A stretch of DNA of 11,529 bases from Nostoc sp. CHAB 5715 (lineage in GTDB: Bacteria > Cyanobacteriota > Cyanobacteriia > Cyanobacteriales > Nostocaceae): NCBI RefSeq assembly GCF_020829685.1, contig NZ_JAIVFR010000098.1, positions 1-11,529 of the forward strand. Direction: 5' to 3'. The notes beneath the pieces are model-generated. The model ran no database searches. It was not told where the DNA came from and saw nothing but the letters and a program-made list of their open reading frames with translations. Position 1 is the stretch's first letter; each line of letters begins with the position of its first letter. Below, piece after piece: positions 5,901 to 11,529 of the stretch. The position numbers were made by a program, and so were the translations under genes.

Positions 5901-6875
5901 TTATTTTTTGCTTTTTAAATTCTGTTCAATCCATTGAATAACCTCATGACCAAGGTGAGTCCCATCTAGGCGATCAATCTCACGAATTCCAGTAGGACTA
6001 GTGACGTTAACTTCAGTTAAGTAGCCACCAATAATATCAATACCCACAAAAATTAAGCCGTCTTGGCGTAACCGTTCGGCTACTTGGGCGCAAATTTCAT
6101 ACTCTCTTGGGGTAATTTCGGTTTGAGCGACTGTGCCACCAGTAGCCATATTATTGCGAAAATCAGTTCCGCTAGAGAGGCGATTGAGCGCACCAATTGG
6201 TTCGCCGTTGAGTAGGATAATTCGCTTATCTCCTGCTTTTGCTTCCGGTAAATAGGTTTGTACCATTACAGGCACTCGACCTTGGAGGGTACTGAGTTCG
6301 ACAATAGAGTTAAAATTGCGATCGCCTGATTGCAAAAATAAAATTCCTTCCCCAGCTTTGTTACCCAGTGGTTTGAGAACCGCAGCCCCCTTTGCTTCGA
6401 CAAATTGCCGGATAAACTGCTTATCAGCACTGACAATCGTTTCTGGAATCGCTTTAGTAAATTGGAGGGCGTACATTTTTTCATTTGCCCCTCGGATGCC
6501 GCTAGGACTGTTAATCACCAGGGTTTTATTTTGGTCAATGTAATCTAGAATGTAGGTGGCATAGAGGTAGGAATCATTTACAGGTGGATCTGTCCGCATA
6601 AATACGGCGTCCATTGTCTCTAAAGAAGTTAAGCCGGAATCGCTCAACTTATACCAAGGATTCACCGCTACCCAGCGTCCCTCTACCAACTGCACTGGTA
6701 CAACTTCGACTCGCTGTAGGACAGCCCAAGCTTTGCTCTCCACCACACTCAGCAGATTTGCTTGAGTCACCCAAACTTCGTGTCCCAGGATTTGCGCTGC
6801 TTCAATTAGGGCAACACTGGTATCATGACACGGGTCAAGCAGATGGATGGGATCAATGATAAAAGCCAGTTTCAC
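5901..6875 (-). CDS. gshB: Glutathione synthetase
   Basis: GshB is the cytoplasmic ATP-grasp ligase that joins gamma-glutamylcysteine and glycine to make glutathione, the second step of the pathway. Length (324 residues) is normal. Visible family features are the N-terminal MKLAFIIDPI, MRTDPP (93-98), the SPSGIRGANEKMY substrate/nucleotide region (123-135), the ATP-grasp lysine and glycine-rich loop KPLGNKAGEGI (168-178), GDKRIILLNGEPIGALNR (215-232), and the metal- and ATP-binding EVNVTSPTGIRE (288-299). The start codon is GTG at 6873-6875, supported by GAGG eight bases upstream (6884-6887). grxC lies upstream on the same strand, 236 bases away, an association known in other cyanobacteria. 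A TATATA sequence in the gap (near 6950) could be part of a separate gshB promoter. Confidence 0.97.
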   Translation of the reverse strand: MKLAFIIDPIHLLDPCHDTSVALIEAAQILGHEVWVTQANLLSVVESKAWAVLQRVEVVPVQLVEGRWVAVNPWYKLSDSGLTSLETMDAVFMRTDPPVNDSYLYATYILDYIDQNKTLVINSPSGIRGANEKMYALQFTKAIPETIVSADKQFIRQFVEAKGAAVLKPLGNKAGEGILFLQSGDRNFNSIVELSTLQGRVPVMVQTYLPEAKAGDKRIILLNGEPIGALNRLSSGTDFRNNMATGGTVAQTEITPREYEICAQVAERLRQDGLIFVGIDIIGGYLTEVNVTSPTGIREIDRLDGTHLGHEVIQWIEQNLKSKK

Positions 6876-7056
6876 CCTTTATACCTCAATCACCAAGAAA
6901 TTAAATGGTTATTCAATTATTATCTCTTGATGCTCTCACCAATTGACGTATATATGTAGTGCTGAGTGGAATCTGGAGGGTAAAGTCTTGTGGACAGATA
7001 TGGCTTTTGTGAGAAAAAAGTCCGTAAACAAGGCAGCGCGTAGCTTTCCAGAGTTG

Positions 7057-7088
7057 TAGCGACTGCCGTGTGTAGCGGCTTGTCGCTA
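7057..7088. repeat. Hairpin between grxC and gshB
   Basis: TAGCGAC (7057-7063) pairs with GTCGCTA (7082-7088), with an inner CCG/CGG pair. It lies 24 bases after the grxC stop on the minus strand. No T-tract follows directly; a T6 run comes about 40 bases later. It may stabilise the grxC mRNA end or attenuate read-through into gshB. Confidence 0.4.
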
Positions 7089-7111
7089 GCTTCTAGTAAT
7101 ACCTTCTGAAA

Positions 7112-7384
7112 CTACACGCTCTTGCTAGAAGTTAGTAGCTCATCTAGCTTGCCTTGACTGTCTAAAGCGTGGATATCGTCACAACCACCTATATGATCAT
7201 CATTGATAAAAATTTGCGGTAGAGAGCGCCGTCCATTTGCTCTTTGAGCCATTTTATTTCTGGCTGCCTCATCTCCATCAATGCTGTATTCGATAAATTC
7301 AACTCCCTTGTTCTTCAGCAAACTTTTGGCACGAATGCAAAAGGGGCAAGTCCTCCAAGTGTAAATTTCTACTTTTGCAGCCAT
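7112..7384 (-). CDS. grxC: Glutaredoxin 3-type (dithiol)
   Basis: This small thioredoxin-fold oxidoreductase reduces protein disulfides and glutathionylated thiols with electrons from glutathione. The 90 residues show the dithiol active site C13-P-F-C16 after the first strand (VEIYTWRTCPFC). They also show the cis-proline region LPQIFIND and the glutathione-binding GGCDDIHAL motif, which carries an additional Cys. ATG is well supported by GAGG with a 5-base spacer (7390-7393). It sits upstream of gshB, the enzyme that makes its reductant, on the same strand. The PEP-CTERM gene ends only 48 bases upstream, and a 13-bp palindrome (7399-7411) occupies that gap. Confidence 0.96.
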   Translation of the reverse strand: MAAKVEIYTWRTCPFCIRAKSLLKNKGVEFIEYSIDGDEAARNKMAQRANGRRSLPQIFINDDHIGGCDDIHALDSQGKLDELLTSSKSV

Positions 7385-7398
7385 AATGTCCTCAAATT

Positions 7399-7411
7399 AA
7401 TGTAATACATT
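7399..7411. promoter_or_regulatory. Palindrome upstream of grxC, possible operator
   Basis: AATGTAATACATT is symmetrical about its central base and ends 14 bases before the grxC start codon, with flanking TTAA on both sides. Its position between a possible -10 (TAAAAT near 7415-7420 on the minus strand) and the ribosome-binding site would fit a repressor site. No regulator can be named from the sequence. Confidence 0.35.
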
Positions 7412-7432
7412 CTTAATTTTAGAACGTTGGTA

Positions 7433-8188
7433 CTAACTCTTATGCAGACTGTTTGTTTTTTTGAGAAGTCCCAAAGCACCCAGAGCAAATAAAGCTAGAG
7501 CAACTGTTGTCCTTGGCTCAGGCACATATTTAGGTTTAGGTGGAGCCTGATAATAAGAACTCGCCCCTACCCAGATTGAATTATTACCAGATTCTCCTGG
7601 TTTAACACCGTAATTACCGATATGAACTGCCGCGAATATTTGATTTAAAGTATCTTGAAAATTAAAGTCTGCTGCATTGAGATCAAAATTCTTGGCTGAA
7701 ATTGTGGCAGTGAAGCCATCATTGCTTGCGCCAGTAGATGATGGGTTAATTTCTAAATCTAATTTACCTTTATAGCCACTTGCTTTTTGCTTGTCTTCGT
7801 CTACTGTAATGGCGTTCTTCTTCGCAACAGCATAAGGTGAAGCTGCCGATATTTCAAACAAACTCTTGTTATCAAATTTGTCGTCCTTGTAATTCAAATC
7901 AAATGTTTGAATTTTATGCTTGTTTGTTCCTGCTAGATCGATGACAACATCTACTTTTTTTGCATCAGTTGCATTGTCCTTAATGGTAAGCGTTCCAAAA
8001 GAGGTGTCTACTTTAGCACAGGTACTTCCACCATCATACTTCTTTGTACCTACAGTTCCAGAGATAACGCAATCCAGGTTATATGTAAAGGAAGCGGCAT
8101 TAGCAGGGGAAAAAACAGAGGATGATATTACAACGGCAGTTGCAGCTAAAAAGGATGGTACTGCTGAAGTTGAAAAGAGATTTTTCAT
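7433..8188 (-). CDS. PEP-CTERM sorted exported protein, function unknown
   Basis: The 251-residue precursor has a signal peptide with a hydrophobic core (about 12-26) and an ANA cleavage motif (29-31). The mature part is rich in D, K, N, S and T. At the end comes a sorting signal: VPEP (222-225), a hydrophobic helix TTVALALFALGALGLL (227-242), then the basic tail KK. Such proteins are exported by Sec and processed by exosortase, usually in exopolysaccharide-producing bacteria, and end up outside the cytoplasmic membrane. The mature region has two Cys (C40, C57) that could form a disulfide. I recognise no enzymatic motif. No exosortase is in this window. The ATG has no obvious Shine-Dalgarno sequence. 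hflX lies upstream on the same strand behind its own terminator, so this gene must have a promoter in 8189-8374. Confidence 0.9.
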   Translation of the reverse strand: MKNLFSTSAVPSFLAATAVVISSSVFSPANAASFTYNLDCVISGTVGTKKYDGGSTCAKVDTSFGTLTIKDNATDAKKVDVVIDLAGTNKHKIQTFDLNYKDDKFDNKSLFEISAASPYAVAKKNAITVDEDKQKASGYKGKLDLEINPSSTGASNDGFTATISAKNFDLNAADFNFQDTLNQIFAAVHIGNYGVKPGESGNNSIWVGASSYYQAPPKPKYVPEPRTTVALALFALGALGLLKKTNSLHKS

Positions 8189-8374
8189 GTTAATTGATAA
8201 GTTAAATAGAATGGCAATACTTAGTTGCTAAGATGGGAATTTGCTGCTTGCCAGCCATCAAAGTCAAAAGCGCTCAAGAAAAAGCCTTACACCACTCTAA
8301 ACACTGAACAACAGGTTGTCTATAATACATATTTCATCTTCAAAAATACTTTATTTTAAGCTTTATATACATAA

Positions 8375-8400
8375 AAAGCTCAGTAGTTTTACTGAGCTTT
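8375..8400 (-). terminator. Intrinsic terminator of hflX
   Basis: A perfect 11-bp stem AAAGCTCAGTA / TACTGAGCTTT with a 4-base loop begins 29 bases after the hflX stop. Read on the minus strand the 3' arm runs into CTTTTTAT, giving the U-tract. This is the clearest terminator in the window and separates hflX from the PEP-CTERM gene. Confidence 0.85.
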
Positions 8401-8428
8401 GTGGAATTCAAAATGTATTAAATTTCAA

Positions 8429-10168
8429 CTATCTATTGTCAACGGCGTATTCAATTAGCTTGGCAAGACGCTGACGTAAGGTTTCTAATCCCAAGCGCTG
8501 ACTCGCAGAAATAAACACCGCTAGGGGGAATTCTTCTCTAGCTAGAGCTAGTGTCTCACTATTGGCTTGATCAATCTTGTTAAAAATAACCAGCGCCGGC
8601 CCAGGAGTTATTGGCATTTGCGCCAAGATTTCTCTAACTGAGCGAATATGACGCAACCAAGCGGGGTGAGACAAATCCACCAAATGTAGTAGAGCATCGG
8701 CTTCTGTGACTTCCTCCAAAGTGGCGCGGAAGGCATCCATTAATGATGCAGGCAGTTCGTGTATGAACCCTACCGTATCTGTAATCAGAATTTCTTGAGG
8801 TTTATCAGCTTCGCCATGAGGAATTACCAGACGGCGGGTAGTAGGATCGAGAGTGGCAAATAGCTGGTCGGCTGTATAAACTTCTGCATTCGTGAGCGCA
8901 TTCAGCAAAGTGGACTTGCCAGCGTTGGTATATCCAACCAAAGCCACTGAAGGAACTTCCCGATGCTGTCGTCGCTGCCGTAACCGCGAACGATGGGCTT
9001 GTAACTGGTTCACTTCTTTTTGCAGTCGAGAAATGCGCTGCCCAATTGCACGGCGTTCAGTTTCCAGTTTTGTTTCACCAGGACCACGAGTCCCAATACC
9101 ACCACCCAATCGGGACATGGTGCGACCTCTACCAGCAAGTCGCGGCTGCATGTATTCTAACTGTGCTAGTTCTACTTGCAATTTACCAGCACGGGACTGA
9201 GCGCGTTGAGCAAAGATATCCAAAATTACTTCGGTGCGGTCAACCACCCGGATACCAATTTGCATTTCTAAGTTGCGGACTTGGGAAGGTGAGAGGTCGC
9301 GGTCGAAGACAACGAGATTAACTCCTAGTGTTTGGGCAGTTAGAGCAATTTCTTGCACTTTACCTTCGCCAACTACTGTCTGGGGATGAATGCGCGATCG
9401 CTTTTGTTGTATTGTCTGTAATACATCTCCCCCAGCTGTATCAACTAAACGCGCCAATTCTACTAGGGTGTCTTGGAATTGTAGGGGAGTTATTTCACTG
9501 GTCATCAGCCCTACAATTAGCACGCGATCGTGGTCAGAATCTACTTCCTGGGCGACAAATTCACGCTGGAATTCCGCTTCCAGATTTTCTACCAAGTTTA
9601 CTAAATCCTGCTCTGCCAAATCATCCAAGCCCAGAGGTGGCGATATATTCCAACTTGAGGATTGAATTTGTTTAGAGTGAGCGAAGCCGAATTGGCTTTC
9701 CTCTACCTTGACAGCAGCAGGACTAGGAATCAGGGTGCGAGACTCTTGGGGTGTCAGATGAGCTAGATAAGCTTCTTTGACATACCCAGTCGCACCACCT
9801 CCCCGTCGTGTAAATCCTGTTCCGGTAATGTTTAGTACAACTAGGGCATCTAAGCGTTGCAGTGCCATAGCCGTGAGTGCCGCCTCATTTGGCGGTTCTG
9901 CCTTGAGATGGGTGGCGATGCAACGAATACCACTGAGTCGTTCTGCACCGTAACGGGGCAATTCCAGGGGTGGTATTTGTGTTTGACGCGGTGTGCCTAC
10001 CCCGACGCGAATCACTTGTCCGCGACGGTTGATGTAGGCGCACACAGGCTGATTGACTTCTGTGCTAATTGCTGCCAGACGCTGGGAAAACTCGGACGTG
10101 GTGATGCGATCGCCCGGTATACGCTGGTGATACAGCCGCTGTAGTTGCTTCAGCTGGCTGGACTTCAA
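8429..10168 (-). CDS. hflX: Ribosome-associated GTPase HflX
   Basis: HflX is a translational GTPase that binds the 50S subunit and splits stalled or hibernating ribosomes, notably after heat stress. The product is 579 residues, longer than E. coli HflX because of an N-terminal region of about 210 residues typical of cyanobacterial members (NQPVCAYINRRGQVIRVGVG, RRGGGATGY). The HflX domain proper follows from about 214 (HPQTVVGEGKVQEI, VVFDRDLSPSQVRNLE, GRGRTMSRLGGGIGTRGPGE). After a basic coiled coil comes the G domain: G1 GYTNAGKST (412-420), G3 DTVG (464-467), G4 NKID (530-533) and G5 ISAS (553-556). The TTG used here as start lacks a spaced Shine-Dalgarno sequence. The frame continues upstream as ETIFGNLQG behind an ATA codon (10196-10198), so the true start may be there. 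Confidence 0.95.
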   Translation of the reverse strand: MKSSQLKQLQRLYHQRIPGDRITTSEFSQRLAAISTEVNQPVCAYINRRGQVIRVGVGTPRQTQIPPLELPRYGAERLSGIRCIATHLKAEPPNEAALTAMALQRLDALVVLNITGTGFTRRGGGATGYVKEAYLAHLTPQESRTLIPSPAAVKVEESQFGFAHSKQIQSSSWNISPPLGLDDLAEQDLVNLVENLEAEFQREFVAQEVDSDHDRVLIVGLMTSEITPLQFQDTLVELARLVDTAGGDVLQTIQQKRSRIHPQTVVGEGKVQEIALTAQTLGVNLVVFDRDLSPSQVRNLEMQIGIRVVDRTEVILDIFAQRAQSRAGKLQVELAQLEYMQPRLAGRGRTMSRLGGGIGTRGPGETKLETERRAIGQRISRLQKEVNQLQAHRSRLRQRRQHREVPSVALVGYTNAGKSTLLNALTNAEVYTADQLFATLDPTTRRLVIPHGEADKPQEILITDTVGFIHELPASLMDAFRATLEEVTEADALLHLVDLSHPAWLRHIRSVREILAQMPITPGPALVIFNKIDQANSETLALAREEFPLAVFISASQRLGLETLRQRLAKLIEYAVDNR

Positions 10169-10393
10169 ACCTTGGAGATTTCCAAAAATAGTTTCTATAG
10201 GCGTTTATGACCAGTTAAATGGCCCCCCGAATCCTTATATGTCTATTTTATAACAGGGTTTAGGCTCCTATCTCTCTCCTTTGAGGGATGCATTGTGAAT
10301 TAGTTCACGGGGGGTATTGATTTGACGCTATTTTGGTGGTAGTAACTCACAAATTGAGCAATGGTAACAACACGCGCCGCCTCAGAACAAAAT

Positions 10394-10900
10394 TTAATGA
10401 TCTATTTCACCAGTTTGTTTAAGTGCAAAATTGATAATAGTTTCACTTAGCCTAATTCCACGAGCAATCATTCTGTCAATTGCTTGTTTAATATCAATAG
10501 GGTATCCTTCTCGGTGTGCACGCAACAAAATACCGATAGTACCTGTAATAGAAAGACCGCTTAACCTGGCAACTCGTCTACCAGCAGATTCATCAATGCA
10601 AACAGTCTGGATATTCTCGTTGAGCGCAAGTTGGATAACAGAAGCTTCTCCTAAATCTAAAGAATTCAGTAAGAATGGAGAAATATTATTTAAGGGAATT
10701 TGCAATTTTTGTAGCCAATCTGCATCCTCAAATTCACTTACGGCAAATCCGCTTGCACCTCCAGCAAGTATTTCTTGACAAACTTCAAAGGGAACTAAAA
10801 CCTGAGTATACAAAGATTAAAGTATTCTTAAATCGCCTGTTGCCGCTATTATAGAAATAAGTGGTGCTGTGTTGATAACAATTATATTAGTTTCAAGCAT
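10394..10900 (-). pseudogene. DUF3368 PIN-type (VapC-like) toxin, nonsense mutation
   Basis: DUF3368 proteins are PIN-domain ribonuclease-like toxins paired with UPF0175 antitoxins. Here the natural start is the ATG at 10898-10900, overlapping the antitoxin stop by eight bases. It reads MLETNIIVINTAPLISIIAA then TGDLRIL, a TAA stop (codon 28, 10817-10819), and in the same frame SLYTQVLVPFEVCQEILAGG to the natural end at 10394 (168 codons). A C-to-T change of CAA (Gln) to TAA explains the break. The remaining frame from the TTG at 10813 (139 codons) keeps the acidic positions GEAS and CIDES but lacks the first strand with the INTAPL active-site motif. The rest of the frame is intact and without other stops, so the mutation looks recent, or reinitiation makes a truncated protein. 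Confidence 0.85.
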
Positions 10901-11144
10901 TCGCTAAATCAGATATAAGTTCCTCTTCTGTTAAATCAATCATCGCTACACCATAACGGTGTAAATTAAGTAAAAAAGTTACCCTATCTATACCTGCTAA
11001 CTGTGCAGCTAAACCAGAAGAAATGCGTTTCATTTCAAATAGTTTAACTGCCATCGCCATTTTTGCTTCTTGTTCAAACTGTTCTCGCGTTTGCTGTAAA
11101 GCATCTGGTAAAGTTTCTGGATAGTCAATTTTAAGTTGTGACAT
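10893..11144 (-). CDS. UPF0175 family antitoxin
   Basis: The 83-residue protein belongs to UPF0175, small proteins found next to DUF3368 toxins in cyanobacteria and archaea and taken to be antitoxins with a DNA-binding segment. Visible features are the N-terminal MSQLKIDYPETLPDALQQTR, a charged helix EQFEQEAKMAMAVKLFEM, and a helix-turn-helix-like stretch KRISSGLAAQLAGIDRVTFL with HRYGV (about 39-66). The acidic end is DLTEEELISDLANA. Its last codons overlap the toxin start (ATGCTTGA), the usual arrangement for translational coupling, with antitoxin first. The toxin partner is broken, so this gene may now serve only autoregulation or protection against related toxins. A HIP1 octamer (11158-11165) and a 12-bp tandem repeat (11194-11217) lie upstream. 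Confidence 0.9.
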   Translation of the reverse strand: MSQLKIDYPETLPDALQQTREQFEQEAKMAMAVKLFEMKRISSGLAAQLAGIDRVTFLLNLHRYGVAMIDLTEEELISDLANA

Positions 11145-11193
11145 GATTTTTATCAGGGCGATCGCTTTTAATTTCAGTGTAAGTGTAAAGGCG

Positions 11194-11217
11194 AATCGCT
11201 ACATTAATCGCTACATT
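11194..11217. repeat. 12-bp exact tandem repeat upstream of antitoxin
   Basis: AATCGCTACATT occurs twice head to tail. It lies 50 bases upstream of the UPF0175 start and 20 bases after the TPR gene stop. As a repeated element in the presumed promoter region of an antitoxin it could be an operator pair, but a plain duplication is equally possible. Confidence 0.5.
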
Positions 11218-11236
11218 AGTCTAGCCTTTATAGCGG

Positions 11237-11529
11237 TTATTGAATTAAAGCTTTAAACCGCTCATCTTCCCGAATACCATCAAAATCAGAGTCGGTTTTT
11301 GCCCATTCACGCCATTCATCAGGACTTAGATTAATTGCTTTTTGTAGGTTTTCTAGTGCCTGTTCAATATTACCTTGTAGAGCATAACAGCAAGCTTTGC
11401 CATACCAAGCTTCGTGTAAATCTGGTTTAAATTTCAGTGCTTGGTCGTAGGATGCGATCGCTTCTTCATTGCGTTCTAATTTGCCTAGCGCATTGCCCCG
11501 ATTGTACCAAGCTTCGTGTAAATCTGGTT
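11237..11529 (-). CDS. Tetratricopeptide repeat protein, C-terminal part
   Basis: The gene runs off the right edge, so only the last 96 codons are seen. It shows two TPR units, PDLHEAWYNRGNALGKLERN with EEAIASYDQALKFK, and PDLHEAWYGKACCYALQGNI with EQALENLQKAINLS. They are followed by the frequent cyanobacterial end motif DFDGIREDERFKALIQ. TPRs are 34-residue helical hairpins that form protein-binding solenoids; the partner or catalytic domain, if any, is outside the window. A 24-base stretch is identical in both units at a distance of exactly 102 bases, pointing to recent unit duplication or conversion. The function cannot be told from this part. Confidence 0.9.
   Translation of the reverse strand, partial: PDLHEAWYNRGNALGKLERNEEAIASYDQALKFKPDLHEAWYGKACCYALQGNIEQALENLQKAINLSPDEWREWAKTDSDFDGIREDERFKALIQ

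Noticed and set aside
8892..9675. Several plus-strand frames of 90-115 codons opposite hflX
   Set aside because: All overlap the unambiguous HflX frame antisense and have no recognisable features.
10223..10314. CCCCCCG / CGGGGGG inverted pair upstream of hflX
   Set aside because: Arms of seven bases separated by 78 bases are too short and distant to support a structure or site.
1..11529. tRNA, rRNA or CRISPR array
   Set aside because: No tRNA cloverleaf or T-loop consensus, no rRNA sequence and no regularly spaced direct repeats of CRISPR type were seen on either strand.

Overview
The window looks like chromosomal DNA of a filamentous, heterocyst-type cyanobacterium (Nostoc/Anabaena group). 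Direct signs are seven copies of the HIP1 octamer GCGATCGC, an FtsZ of the Anabaena type, cyanobacterial FtsQ and HflX, a PEP-CTERM protein, a UPF0175/DUF3368 pair, and AT-rich spacers full of short palindromes of the kind scattered through Nostoc genomes.

Left part (1-1110): a graveyard of gene pieces. A glycosyltransferase C-terminal piece on the plus strand (1-91) abuts a minus-strand fragment of a tandem-GAF sensor (92-658). That in turn abuts, out of frame, the N-terminal 126 residues of a P-loop ATPase (659-1038). About 900 bases of non-coding DNA follow, with two hairpin repeats; the second is a 75-base palindrome just upstream of ftsQ.

Centre (2017-5083, plus strand): the division genes ftsQ and ftsZ. 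A 916-base spacer separates them, holding two unassigned small ORFs, a cluster of AAGTAA motifs and a 16-bp inverted repeat. Downstream of ftsZ is an 800-base convergent spacer with several palindromes and a 152-base MITE-like element.

Right part (5901-11529, minus strand): in transcription order from the right edge, a partial TPR protein, a UPF0175 antitoxin overlapping a DUF3368 PIN-type toxin that is broken by a TAA codon, hflX with its own intrinsic terminator, a PEP-CTERM secreted protein, a glutaredoxin (grxC) and glutathione synthetase (gshB). grxC and gshB belong to one pathway: gshB makes glutathione, which reduces the glutaredoxin.

I did not find a convincing new multi-gene system. 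The observations most worth following are the inactivated toxin beside an intact antitoxin, the three-gene junction at the left edge, the structured ftsQ-ftsZ spacer with its small ORFs, the MITE-like element, and the hflX start that may be an ATA codon.
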